A stretch of 64,000 nucleotides of DNA from Musa acuminata AAA Group (Eukaryota > Streptophyta > Magnoliopsida > Zingiberales > Musaceae). Every line of letters begins with the position of its first letter. Within the stretch, counting starts at the first letter, position 1. The DNA is taken from the NCBI RefSeq assembly GCF_036884655.1, contig NC_088354.1:11850501-11914500 (forward strand), in the 5' to 3' direction. This document shows, one piece after another, positions 1 through 11,760 of the stretch. The notes beneath the pieces are model-generated. The model did no database searches. It was not told where the DNA came from and worked only from the letters and a program-made list of their open reading frames with translations. Both the position numbers and the translations under genes were made by a program.

Positions 1-1067
1 CACAGGTCACATGCTGCCTGTGAAACCTTTGGACATGGCAGTACACTAGGGTCCGCGATCCATGTTAGCTCATGAACAAGGAGCTCATTGAATAGTACTC
101 AATTATTTGGCATGACCATGTGAACTATATTCTCATCCTGATTAAAGTCTAGATTAGGTTATGCAATGGCAATTATCCTATCATCATGCCGTCATGCTTT
201 TATGAACTAAAAAGACGGAGTGTGTAAGAGACAGATTAAATGGACATGCTTCTTCTGACACCTCAAAATTTCAAGGTACTAGAAATATGGAGCATTAATT
301 GTGGTCCTATGTGTGGGTTGGATTGGCAGGACTCAGAATCTCTGTGGTCAACATGAGTGCAGTAGCCAAAGCTCCTTGCAACTGACAGGCATTTCTTCAT
401 TCATTAAAGATTGAAGAATACTGAAGCAAGGCAGCATTAATTTTCATTGCAAAGGCCAGCATGTGAGACACATGATCTTGGAATTCAACAAGCAACTGGA
501 AATTGCTTTGGTGCTGTCCCATTATGTTCTGAATTATCAATTTTTTTCTTGAATTATTTGACCTTTTTACTTGCATGTAGTGTTTCTCCAATATTATTCT
601 GGATCATTCAACATGTTTCAAGATAGTATTAGTGACACAGAATCTCCAGAATATATCGAAATTCTTTTTTTATCATGCTTTGTATCCAAATGACAAACTT
701 GTGGACATGCTTTGCAGAAATAAAATTAACTATATGGTCATGTTCAACTCCTCCCAAGGCATTCAACAAGTTGAAAGGGCGAGCAATGGATCAGCAAATA
801 TCAAAATCTAAACAGTTAGTGTCAAATCACGAATCAAAATAATGCTCTGTCAGAACAATTAGAACCTCTTTTTCTCTCTGGAGTCATCTTGAAAGGGAAA
901 TCTTTTTCGTACAATTCTTCAGTGGCACGAGATGAATAGCTTTTGCTAAAACTCCATGCATTTTTCCAATGAGCTTGAGTGGCTTTGTATAACAAGAATT
1001 CTCCAGTATTTGCTCTGCAACTGAGTGATCCCATAATATGACAATATCAACGGCTTCAAAAAAATGT
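1..1067. other. Region downstream of GAA1, no gene recognised
   Basis: AT-rich DNA after the GAA1 stop codon. The part nearest 1068 is expected to hold the GAA1 3' untranslated region. Short open frames here (for example at 397-591) have no recognisable domain and overlap one another, so I treat them as chance. No repeat boundary or RNA gene was seen. Confidence 0.5.
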
Positions 1068-4000
1068 TCATGGTTTGGATGACCTCCCGATACATGGATA
1101 GAGCAAAATATGCAAGCAAAGAACCCAACAAGGTAGATGAATCCATAGTAGGTACAGATAAGTGGCGCTGTTCCATGACCATAAGAGCTGTGACAATTCC
1201 CAGAAGGTACCGATACTTGTCTTTCCAAAATCCTCAAACGCACCTCTAGATGTCAGTAATGCAACTGTTGGAAACCCAACCACAACCAGAGCTAAATTGC
1301 AGATCACCAGTAGTGCTGACCTGAGACAAACACTTTCCTCCACCTGCTTCCTCAGAGGTTGAACTAACAAACACATTGGAACAATCAGCATGGCCCCAGT
1401 CTGTGCAGTTGAGAAATTGATGACTGACATTAAGCTCAGACCCATTGAAGCAGCAGCAATCATCACAGATTTCAGAAGTTCCCATCCACAATGGGTGGAA
1501 CAAGTGCCCAAAACCAGGTAGCAGATCAGCAGGGTTCCGATGGCTATTGCAGCCCAAACTAACATGAGATTTGTTGGGATTGTAAGGGGGAGTTGGGAAA
1601 GAATGCTCGGCAGCAATGACACGATGATCCCCCACAAGTGAATCATGAATACCACTTTTGCAGCTTGAAGCCATTTCCATGATCCAGAGCTGATTTCTGC
1701 GTGACTGGCACATCCAGGTTCTGGGTTCATTTCATCTGCTGAAAGCCCTAATTTATCACTACGAGAAAAGAGAGCAGCAGCGACTATTGGAAGAGGAGCT
1801 ATTAGCAGTGCAAATGGAATCATGTAAACTCCGACAGACACAAACTTATGAGGAGCTGTTAAGAGATAGAGGAAAAATGACTGATGAAACTTCTCGAGAA
1901 GGTTATTTACTGAGCGGATGACTGCTTCAATTAACCTGCATAAAAAGTTAGATGCATTTCGTAGATGTTAGCTAACAAGTTACAAAATTCTACCTGATTT
2001 TGGTCCTTGAGTCTGCAATATAAGATGTCTTTCTTCTACAATAATAAAACTATTTCAAAGGTGACATTCATACTCAATAACCATTTCAACTCATTGAACA
2101 ATTCCATATGGTGAATAATAATGATGAACTATGAAGTTAACATATATGACCATCATGGATAGCAGCCATGGATTTAAATTTACCATTCCTAACATAACTA
2201 GGCAATAAACTTACCAATACCTAACTGGCTGACATGGAACATATAGATTTCTTTTATTTTTTATATATTTAAAACCCCTCCCTCAATTTCTCAGTGTTCC
2301 TAAAGCAGACTAGAATTCTCTGTCTATATTGATTCAAATTTAATTTAGCTAAACTGATAAATCAACTTTAGGTCCTCTAGAGCCCGAAAATTTATGTGCT
2401 TACTCTAGATCCTATTTCATTAAGTGTACCACCAATGCTCTAATGCAAAAAGTTAAGTATGTCATTTTTCAAAAAGAAACTATTTTTTTATCGAATATAT
2501 CAATGACCATTCCGCATTGTAAGATTAGGCAAAAGTTAGAAGCTACTAAAATTGGAGTAAGCCATGTAACTAGAAATTTTTACTCTATAAAACAATTTAG
2601 TAGTTAATATCATGGTCTGCAGTACCGGACTGTACCGCCCGGTACGGGCGGTACGTACCGGTCCGATAGGCTTCCGGTACGCGGACCGCCTGTTATCGGT
2701 CCGACACTGTAGCAGCACTGTAGCAGTGCTACAGTGCTCGGCACGCCTGAATATATTGCTCGGTACACCTGGGTGTACCGCTCGGTATACCGTATCGTAC
2801 CGGTACCGAGCCTAGGTCGAAACTCCAGTATGGTACGGTATTGCGGACCTTGGTTAATATCCTCTTACCAATTGGTTTTCTTTCGATTCCTGTTTCTTTT
2901 GAACAACCTTGAATAAAAAAAAATATGATGAGATATTGATATTATTACTTCATAACATGAAAATGCATAATATAAAATGCCAAACACTATAGTGTATCAG
3001 TGACCAGAATAGACAACCTTAAGAGCTACCATCAAAATCATGAATTAAGCCAGACAATGAAAGAGGTGACTAATTAAGAGCTAGCAGTAAAAGCACAAAA
3101 TAATTTGGACAACCAAAGAGGACCAAACAAGAAAAGTCTTGAATCACATAATAATCCCAAGGCATCAAATGCCCAAAGCGACATGTGCAAATGATTTATA
3201 AAGATGCCTACGGAAACTAACCTGCCACTCCTAAGAAGAAATGCATATCGACTGTTGTCATTATTAAGAGGGAATCTGGGGGAGAGCTCAAGAGTAACTG
3301 CATCCACTTGGTAATCACGGAAAGCCCCATGGGACCCAGTTGGCACACCAATGGCCTGCAAAAATGAAAAGCAACTCACTAAGCTTGGCAAGCAAACCAA
3401 AAATCAGCAAACTCAAGGTCTATGATTTCAACCTGATAATAAATTGAGCTTGCAAGAGTAGCAGTGCCTTGAACATATTTGGCAGCTGTAATATCAAATT
3501 TCCATTTTGGATTAAATTGTTTGGCCAGTTTACCAAACCATTGCAGCATTTCACCAATAAACTTGAGCAATGCAGATTTAAGTAATGATTGCATGGTTTC
3601 AATCTTTACATGCAGACCTTGTCTGTGAACTGCCAAATAACGAACAATACTAATAAGATCAAGATTAGGCATCTGGCCATTAGATGCCTCTGCATGTATA
3701 GTAACACAATCTCTTTCTTCCTCCTTGTCCACGATCTTAAATACAAGAGCAACAGCCATAGTTCCAGCACGCTTAAAAACATTACACTTTGGTCCATTAA
3801 CCTTTAATTGATCCATAAAACGGTGAATATTTTCTTCAAAACATATACCAGCAACTATCTTCCCTGAATCACTAAGGAAAGAAGGATTATGGTAGTCTTT
3901 TAGCCAAGTATCAACTGCTATATACTCTCCATATCTGGAATCTGCAGCTAACCAAACTATATCCTTTTCAAGCCATGTAACTCTGCTAAGAAGTGAGAAA

Positions 4001-6486
4001 ATTGAGAAGGCAAGCCCTAGTGATAAGGCTTCATCCTGTCTGAGATTCTTTGCATTGTAAGGAGTTACCAACACAATCGATTCTTTCCCATCACCATGAG
4101 GCGCTCGTATAATACCAACAGAATTGAGACCAAATGATGTGCAGCTAGAGTTATCTTGCATCTCCAAAGTATTAGTGATGGAAGAGAAAAAATGAAGAGG
4201 ATGGAACTGATTGGCATGAGGTTGGAATTTGTGGTAATACAATTCAGCACCCACATCCACCATCTGCTGACCTATCAATTTTGCTATTTCTCTGAAATTT
4301 TTGGGCAGTGTAAGATTAATAATAACCAAAGAAAAGTGCAGTTATTATTGGAAAAAAAAAAAAATAACCAAAACTTGCAATAAGCAAACAGATATAACAG
4401 AACAAACACTTGTGTGATGTGCCTCTAAGTTGCTGGCACTATTGTTAGTGTGCTAACAAGCTTGTTATCAAGCATTGAGAAAAGCATTTTAAGCACCAAG
4501 CAATTTGTTTTAAGCTTCAAACTATGTAAACATCAAGCTATTGTGGAGGACTCTTCCATGAGTTTCCCACTTCATATTCTGTAGTTTTCAAATGATTAAT
4601 CCTTTAATATGCTCTTCAAGTGAACCTCTATGAAAAATGTTGCACAAATTGCATGAGTTTTCATTTCAAAGAACAGAAAAATAAAAAAAAAGAAACAGAT
4701 CAAGTGCCTCATAGATCTAATACTTCTTAAATTCCTAGTTTAATGGAAGATGTTATGAGATTATCTTCAATAAACACAAGTGAATTTTATTGACTGATTC
4801 CAAAACAATGTCTGATAACCTGTGGAAAAGGCAACGGTAAAATAAATGAGGTATAACAAGCAACACCCTCTATCTAATCACTCAGATTTTCTTTATATTA
4901 TAAACTACCCTTCTTATTTCTTGTGTCCATGTCATACAAGGTAAGTCTCTTAGTTACCATCCCTTAAAACAAAACAAAGAACCTCCTCAAGGATTGGAAC
5001 TGTCTAATCACCATTGCGCATGTGTGAATAGAACAGTCATCATTTGTAATACCAACTACTAGATCATACCCAATCCCCTAGCTAGACCATCTTCTAAACC
5101 ATCCCCAATCTCCTAGCCAGACCATCTTCTAGACCATACCCAGTCTCCTAGCCAGAAAAACATATATCATCTTGTCCATAAACATGATATGTCAACACCT
5201 TATTAACTGGCTATCCAGTTTGTCAATTCACATAATTTTCTATAAAAATCATGTGAATCAACAACAGATAGCAGTCATGCATGTAGGTGTCATGCATGTT
5301 TCAGAAAACAAAAAATTAAGCTTGACCAAATGTTAACAGAACATATATAGTAATTTTATCACATGCCATAAAAACCGTGTGAAAAAATACACATTGCAAA
5401 ATAGTATTGATTATTGCAAGTCAATGTCCATGAAAAAGCATGCACATGGCAACTGAAAACAAGTGAATCAGTACCAACCTAAGAAAACACACTATGGATC
5501 TGGTGCCACATGTTTCAACATCTCATTTATAATAAGGCATTAAACTTCCAGAGAACGACCAGGAGAAACCAAAGTTATCCATGAAAAAATCAAGTTTATA
5601 AAAAAATATAATACACAGAAGTAAACGGACATACATTCCTGTAGCTTTTGTGTTTTCTTTATCAATCATTTCCTCGACAAATCTGTTTGCTTCGAGTACA
5701 TCCTGAGAAGAAAACATTGGATTGGCAGAACCTGTTACCAGATCCTTTTATTGGTCAAGTACATTCAATGCTAATTAATCAGTTATAAACTTGAGCAATA
5801 AATGCTCATAGAGAAGGTATTACAGTCAACCATTCATTAAGAATGAACGACATGCTCAGTTCAGAATTTTTACCAGCTTATTTTAAAGGGACATGCATCA
5901 AGACTTGATTCCATCTCTATATGTATGATTCTACATAAAAGACACGCTAAAGCATACAAATCATTATTTCAACGAATATAACAGGGTAAAAAAATATGAT
6001 CATTTCGATCAATGTAGGTTGGGTTTGGTCATTGAGTTGTTATCGTTTTTTCACTTTCCTTTTCTACAAAATTGAATTTTACAAGACACGATGGCTCTCC
6101 CATCATCATATGTCCGTTTTAGCCTGAGCAACATTCCCTTCGTTTTCCCTAGAGTTCTATGACCTAAGAATTTGACACACATTCAGAGGATCTACAAATC
6201 GTAATGAGACTATCAAAGAACAACCAATTGGAGACAATTAAGTAGGCATTCTATGCATAAAGATCCAACGCGGGGAAAGAACCGTGAATTGATTAGGGAG
6301 GCAGGGCAATTTTAAGGTCGGAGAAGGTACCAACCTGGCATCAGCGCGTTCTCGGAGACGTAAGTGTTCTTGGCCAGTAAAGGGAGGAGGAGGAAAGCGA
6401 TCGACCCCGCTATGCCACACACCACGCTTGGTTTCAACACAACGATTTGGATCGGTCAGAACTCCAATAGCATCAACCAAAAAGAA

Positions 6487-6525
<39 letters not shown>

Positions 6526-6650
6526 GAAGGACGAAGAGAGTACCTGACGAGAACGCTGTGGGCGACGAGGAACCCGGCGAGGCGGACGATGAGCCTGGAT
6601 CTGGGCCTCGTCCTTGGTTGACGTTTCTCTTCCGCCGCCTCCGCGGCCAT
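1068..6650 (-). CDS. GAA1: GPI transamidase subunit GAA1 (GPAA1 family), 6 exons
   Basis: GAA1 is the subunit of the ER-membrane GPI transamidase thought to bind the GPI lipid and present the substrate protein. Exons read on the minus strand are 6650-6544, 6426-6335, 5731-5635, 4291-3433, 3355-3222 and 1935-1068. Phases agree at every junction and give 718 residues, a normal plant length. The start is MAAEAAEEKRQP at 6650. Residues about 37-58 form one membrane helix (VVCGIAGSIAFLLLPLL) followed by a luminal segment with AKNTYVSENALMPG. Exon 4 encodes the large luminal domain, including LGLAFSIFSLL and WLAADSRYGEY, and exon 5 carries the conserved AIGVPTGSHGAF. Exon 6 holds several hydrophobic helices and the C-terminal WNSATYLYL and HLPCWVLCLH block. 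The family call comes from co-linear resemblance along the whole length. The exon 3/4 junction is the least certain splice. A MITE sits in intron 5. Confidence 0.93.
2603..2610. repeat. Target-site duplication, left copy (GTTAATAT)
   Basis: This 8-bp word is repeated exactly at 2853-2860, immediately after the right end of the MITE, and marks its insertion site in GAA1 intron 5. Confidence 0.85.
2611..2852. mobile_element. hAT-type MITE, GGTAC-rich, 242 bp, in GAA1 intron 5
   Basis: The left end CATGGTCTGCAGTACCG and the right end, read on the other strand as CAAGGTCCGCAATACCG, form a terminal inverted repeat of 17 bp with three mismatches. The element is bounded by a perfect 8-bp direct repeat GTTAATAT at 2603-2610 and 2853-2860. 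An 8-bp duplication with short terminal inverted repeats is typical of hAT elements. The interior is GC-rich and full of GGTACC, CGGTAC and TGTAGCAG words that can fold back. It has no coding capacity, so it is a non-autonomous copy. A relative lies at 53521-53706. Confidence 0.85.
5058..5157. repeat. Tandem repeat, about 36-bp unit, 2.8 copies
   Basis: Three successive imperfect units share the pattern ACCATACCCAATCTCCTAG then CCAGACCATCTTCTA. They lie in intron 3 of GAA1 (4292-5634), well away from both splice sites, and have no evident function. Confidence 0.7.
6491..6522. repeat. (AG)n microsatellite in the 117-nt intron 1 of GAA1
   Basis: About 16 AG units on the plus strand, read as (CT)n in the GAA1 transcript. 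Intron 1 runs from 6543 down to 6427, so the tract makes up over a quarter of this short intron and lies between the donor and the acceptor. It is probably length-polymorphic. Confidence 0.9.
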
Positions 6651-7129
6651 GATCGCCGAGGGAGGACTCCGCTGACACTTCCTCGGGAAGCAACCGAAAG
6701 GAGAGGCGCAGACGAGGGCGGCGCTGGAGACGACGACGGAGCGAGGCGACGAAACGAACGGCTGGCCGAGGTCGCGTTACTTCCACTCGAGCCAAAACAA
6801 CGGTAAGCCCGAACTCGGTGTAACGGAATGATGTCGGGTCTCGCTTGGATCCACGGCCATATCAGACCCGAGACCCGTTTGTTATGCAAGTGGAATTCCA
6901 AGACCTCCATCTTAATGCAAGCAGGAATGTAAAGAATCCCCTGCTTCTGCCCACGGCCAAGCATGCCTCCATGAGGATAGGGAAGACATCGTCAACAGCA
7001 CGCACCGGCATCCCCCACATCGTATGGGTGCATCTGCCATCACCCACCACTGAAGTAGCGCCCAAGACCCAACCATGCGCCTCCTCTTTCTGCCACTGTG
7101 ATGATCTCACTGGCCAGTGCTGCTTATAA
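6651..7129. promoter_or_regulatory. Divergent upstream region of GAA1 and the WAT1 pseudogene
   Basis: This 0.48-kb gap separates the GAA1 start codon (minus strand) from the first frame of the WAT1-like pseudogene (plus strand). It must contain the GAA1 promoter and 5' leader. The GAA1-proximal part is GC-rich. No core promoter element was identified with confidence. Confidence 0.4.
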
Positions 7130-8415
7130 ATGCCGAATCCAGAGACACACTCTCCTGCTGCGTTGAGGAGGCAAGGGAGCTGCAGCAAGTTCTTCCAGGT
7201 CTGCAAGCCGTACGTCGCCATGATCTTGCTCCAATTCGGCTACGCCGACATGAACATCATCACCAAGGTCTCCCTCGACGACGGGATGAGCCACTACGTG
7301 CTGGTCGTCTATCGACATGCCTTCGCCACCTTGTCCATAGCCCCCTTCGCCCTCACCCTCAAGAGGTAAAGGAGCACAGACTTCCGATACAGACTTGTGA
7401 GCTCTTGCACTCATCGTTCTTGCTCACCTTCGCCATCTTCATGCAGACATTTGTGCTAGGGCTAATAGTTTCATGCAGATAGTTGTACCTTAGCTTGATG
7501 ACATAGTTGTCAGCTAATAGTTTCTGCAAGACTTGACGCCATGTTTGACATGGTTTAGGCCGGTCATAGACCAGAATTTCTACTACGCCGGGTTGAAGTT
7601 CACGTCGCCCGCCATGACCTTCGTGCTGGCCGTCCTATGCAGGTAGACAAGTTCGATCGCAGCTCTCATGGCTCCATTACAAGTGCAAGTGCTGCTAATC
7701 TAATGCGGTCGTCCAATGACAGGATGGAGAAGGTTGATCTGAAGAAGGTGAGATTCCAAGCCAAGGTGGTCGGGACGCTGGTGACTGTGGCCGGGGCTAT
7801 GTTGATGACCCTGTACAAGGGGCCTCTTATGGAGATGGTGTGGACGAAGCATATGCATGACCGTCCCCACCAAGCCAACGTACCTGGTTCAAGGGCTGCA
7901 TCTTCCTTGTCATTGCAACCCTGGCTTGGACTTCTCTCTTCATCCTCCAGGTAATCCTTGTTTGATATGTAACAGTTGCAGTGCCTCATAAAGTTGTTCT
8001 TTGTGGCAATTCGTCCTGCTTCAACAAGCTGCAGCCTTGAGAAGATACGATGCTCCCCTCTCACTCACCTCAATGATATGCTTTGTGGGCACTCTGCAAG
8101 CCATTGTTGCCACCTTTGTCATGGAGCACAATGTTTCTGTGTGGCACATAGGGTTGGATATGGACCTCGTTGCTGCTGCCTATGCAATCAGTCTCCCTCT
8201 CTCCTCCTCCTCCTCCTCCTCTCTCTCTCCTATACTTGCAAGATCTCACGGGGCATTTGCTGCACTGCCTACTATGTTCAAAGTCGGGTGATACAGGACA
8301 AAGGGCCCGTCTTTGCCTCTGCCTTCAGCCCTCTGACGATGATTATAGTTGGCCATAATGGGGCTTCTTCATCCTTGCTGAGAAGATCTACTTGGGAGGG
8401 TAAGCTCGCCACATT
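7130..8415 (+). pseudogene. WAT1-related (nodulin MtN21/EamA, UMAMIT) transporter pseudogene, 5' part
   Basis: Functional relatives are ten-helix plasma-membrane or tonoplast transporters of the drug/metabolite superfamily. Fragments appear in the correct order: CKPYVAMILLQFGYADMN and VLVVYRHAFATLSIAPFA (7200-7367, ending at a GT donor), PVIDQNFYYAGLKFTSPAM (about 7559-7645), VGTLVTVAGAMLMTLYKGP (7720-7850), then a shifted frame with GCIFLVIATLAWTSLFILQ ending at 7951. Next come LSLTSMICFVGTLQAIVATF (8020-8195) and YYVQSRVIQDKGPVFASAF (about 8250-8350). Breaks: the segment expected between the first two blocks is absent, the second block is shortened internally, the frame shifts near 7880 and again near 8350, and the last exon is separated from its end by a retrotransposon. 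The tail is at 11930-12050. A start near 7130 is possible, but a functional start cannot be defined. Confidence 0.85.
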
Positions 8416-8547
8416 CATACACCACGTCCAAGAAGAAAACTGATTGCTTTACGTCCATCAAAGAAAGTTGATACAGCAACACCTCTCCGAATATAGATCA
8501 TCGTCTTGACTTACACAGTTGTCCATTTATCTATTTATTTTCTAACA

Positions 8548-8560
8548 TGGTATCAGAGTT
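8548..8560 (+). other. Primer-binding site of the copia element
   Basis: TGGTATCAGAGTT directly follows the left LTR remnant ending in AACA. This is the usual copia site complementary to the 3' end of initiator methionine tRNA. Protease-type sequence follows only about 12 bases later, so the leader and gag have been lost. Confidence 0.85.
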
Positions 8561-8569
8561 ATAGGTGCC

Positions 8570-8890
8570 TCTCATCACATCACCGCTGATCTTCAGAATT
8601 TGTCTTTTCACAATCCCTATGGCGGCGATGAAGATATCATCATCGGTGATGGTAAAGAACTTCCTATAACTCATACTGGTTCCACAACGCTTAATTCTGA
8701 CTCTAATACATTTACCCTCAATGATGTTTTATGCGCCCCTCATATTAAATACAACCTCATTTCTGTTTCTCAATTTTGCAAACATAACAATACTTCCATT
8801 GAATTCTTTCCTGATTCATTTCTTGTTAAAGACTTGAGCACGGGGGCATCATTGGTCCAAGGCCCGAATAAAGACAACATTTACGAATGA
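8570..8890 (+). pseudogene. Copia protease remnant
   Basis: The frame reads GASHHITADLQNLSFHNPYG and then IIIGDGKELPITHTGS and NLISVSQFCKHNNTSIEFF. This is the region around and after the aspartic protease active site of copia polyproteins. The catalytic aspartate expected just before GAS is not encoded, because the sequence there joins directly to the primer-binding site. A TGA at 8888-8890 ends the frame. Non-functional. Confidence 0.8.
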
Positions 8891-8950
8891 CCATCAGCCT
8901 CTCAAATAACCCAGCCCACTGTTCATTCTTTTGTTGCGGCTCCAGTTGAT

Positions 8951-10195
8951 GTGTGGCATCGTCGGCTTGGTCATCCCTCGTCCTTTATTCAGCAGAAATT
9001 ATTATCTCGTCACTCTCTTCCTCTTTTTAAGTCCACTAATTCTATGATGCATTGTGATGCTTGTCTTAGTAATAAGAGTCATCGGCAACCTTTTGGCTCA
9101 TCTTTCATTTCCTCCTCTAAACCTTTTGAAATTATATATACTGATGTTTGGGGTCCTGCTCCAATCTTATCTTTTGATAAGTTTCGATTTTATGTTATTT
9201 TTGTAGATCACTTCTCTAAGTACACATGGATATATCCTCTTTCTCATAAATCTGACGTTTCTCGCATTTTTTCCACTTTTCAGAAGTTGGTCGAAAAATA
9301 TTTTCAGTCTACCATTAAAACATTCTACTCTGATGGTGACGGTGAATATCAAGCCCTGGCATCCCATCTCTCAGCTTGTGGCATTCAATACCTCAAGTCT
9401 CCCCCACATACTCCTCAACTAGTTGGTTCTGCCGAACGCAAACATCGGCATATAGTAGAAACTGGACTCACACTTCTACATCAGGCTTCCATGCCTTCAA
9501 CTTTTTGGACAACAACCTTTCAAACTGCTGTCTACCTAATTAATCGAATGCCTACACCAGTTCTACAATACCAGTCCCCCTTTGACACACTATTTCACAA
9601 ACCCCCTAACCTTCGTAAACTCCGAGTGTTCGGTTGTTTATGTTATCCTTGGTTACGTCCCTATGCCTCTCATAAGTTAACATCTCGATCTACTCCTTGC
9701 GTCTTTATTGGTTACTCACTTGAACATAATGCTTTCCGCTGCTATAATCTCCACACTCACAAAATCTTCATATCACGTCACGTTGTCTTTGTTGAGTCTA
9801 ACTTTCTTTTCCAAACCCTTCCATATCCTGCTATACGGACCACTTCACTATCTCACTGGAGTATACCTTCGGACCAATCGGACGAGCCTCTCATGACTTC
9901 ATCTACTTCCTCCCCTCCTGATCCGCACTATATCACTCCAGTTCAACACTTGGCCGTTTCCTCTGTTCCTACTCCACTCCACTCTTCCCCAATTGATGGG
10001 GCAATATGTTCCGAAACACAACCATCCTCTTTACCTCCTTCTCGCCCAAGTGCCCCTGACGTGTCTCCACTTGACCCGGCTTGTGCCACAGATCCTCACC
10101 CAATATCACCTCTCAATCCTATCGTCTCCAATCATCCTATGACCACTCGCTCTAAGCATGGTATTTTTAAACCTCATCAGGTACTTAACCTATAA
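8951..10195 (+). pseudogene. Copia GAG-pre-integrase and integrase segment
   Basis: An uninterrupted 414-codon frame. It begins with the HHCC zinc-binding module (WHRRLGHPS and CDACLSNKSH). The integrase core follows, with acidic residues in TDVWGP, FYSDGDGEYQ and SAERKHRH matching the D,D,E pattern. After it come the copia-typical LRVFGCLCYP and CVFIGYS blocks and a Pro/Ser-rich linker. It is the best preserved part of the element, but it sits between stops in what should be one polyprotein. Confidence 0.85.
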
Positions 10196-10201
10196 GCTAT
10201 C

Positions 10202-11269
10202 ATGAATTCCTCATCCCCCAACGTTGAACCCACCACCTTCACTCAAGCCCAAAAATCTCCGCATTGGCGTACTGCCATGAGTGAGGAATATAATGCCCTC
10301 CTCCATAATTCAACGTGGGATCTCATTCCTTTCCATCCTTCACAAAACATCATCGGGTGTAAGTGGGTCTTTAGAATTAAGCGGAACCCAAATGGCTCTG
10401 TTGCCCGATATAAGGCACGCCTGGTCGCCAAAGGGTTTCATCAACGACCTGGAGTTGATTTCACTAAGACGTTTAGTCCTGTTTTTAAACCCACTATAAT
10501 CCGACTTATCTTGAGTCTGGCTACCACTAAAGGCTGGCAATTACGATAATTGGATGTTAATAATGCCTTTCTATAGGGATCTCTATCCGAAGATGTTTTT
10601 ATGCAACAACCCCCTGGTTTTACTCATCCTCAGTATCCACAGCATATTTGCAAACTTTGGAAAGCCATTTATGGACTTCATCAGGCTTCGAGAGCTTGGT
10701 ACACTGAACTTAGCTCATTTTTTACTTCTGTCGGCTTTCTTAACTCCAAATCTGACACTTCGTTGTTTCTGCGACATCATCATGGAAACACAATGTATAT
10801 TCTGGTATATGTGGATGATATTATTGTCACAGGCGATAATCCCATCAGCATCCAAGCGTTCATCAAACAGCTGGCAGCTCGATTCTCGCTTAAGGATCTC
10901 GGACCCTTGAGCTACTTTCTGAGCATCGAAGCTACCTTCACGTCTTCCGGTCTCCTTTTATCACAACGTAAGTACATTCAAGATTTGTTATTAAAGACAA
11001 ACATGCAGGATGCAAATGCAGTTACAACCCCCATCTCTACTAGTAGTTCTCTCAAATTATCGGATGGAAGTCCTGCTACGGAACCCACTCAATACCGCCA
11101 AGTTGTTGGCTCTTTACAATACTTAGCTCTCACGCGTCCAGACATCTCATTTGCTGTCAACAAATTATCACAGTTTATGCAGCAACCATCTACTCTACAC
11201 TGGTCTGCGGTCAAGAGACTTCTACGATATCTTAAAGGGACCCTAAATCATGGTCTCTTTTTTTCGTAA
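10202..11269 (+). pseudogene. Copia reverse transcriptase segment, broken by two stops
   Basis: GCKWVFRIKRNPNGSVARYK and LVAKGFHQRPGVDFTKTFSP mark the start of the RT domain in the frame that ends at a TAA near 10547. A TAG follows at about 10573. The frame resumes at 10601 with QPPGFTHPQYPQHICKLWKA and the polymerase motif YVDD (ILVYVDDIIVTG) near 10807. It ends after a homopolymer T run at 11256-11267, where the reading frame shifts. Both internal stops lie where glutamine codons would fit, as expected from C-to-T decay of methylated DNA. Confidence 0.85.
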
Positions 11270-11760
11270 ACACTCTCCACTTCGTCTTCATGCCTTTGCC
11301 GATGCTGATTGGGCAGGTAACCTTGATGATAGAACATCCACATCAGGGTATATTATCTTCCTTGGTGTTCATCCAATCAGTTGGAGTTCTAAGAAGCAAA
11401 AGACAGTCGCCCGGTCTACAATTGAAGCTGAATACCGTGCCATTGCCGCTACCACTGCAGAACTCAATTGGATCACGAATCTACTCCAGGAACTCAACAT
11501 CGATTCCACCCCTACAATATATTGTGATAATATAGGTGCTATGCGCTAATCCGGTATTCCACTCCCGCATGAAACATATTGCTATCGACTTCCACTTTGT
11601 ACGCGATCAAGTTGTCCGCCATCAACTTCGTGTTTCTCATGTTCATACGGTTGATCAGTTGGTCGACTCATTTACGAAGCCTCCAACTCGTAAACTTTTT
11701 GCATTACATCTGTTCAAGATTGGCCTCCTTGATCGAAGTACCATCTTGCGGGGTAGATGA
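11250..11760 (+). pseudogene. Copia RNase H segment, frameshifted
   Basis: HAFADADWAGNLDDRTSTSG and IEAEYRAIAATTAELNW are the copia RNase H motifs. A small deletion near 11540 shifts the frame, after which PVFHSRMKHIAIDFHFVRD and VDSFTKPPTRKLF complete the C-terminus. The final TGA at 11758 coincides with the first bases of the right LTR. Confidence 0.83.

Noticed and set aside
8460..8547. Complete left LTR starting at TGATACAGC
   Set aside because: Only the last 22 bp match the right LTR clearly. The rest does not align well enough to call a full LTR, and no matching target duplication is present.
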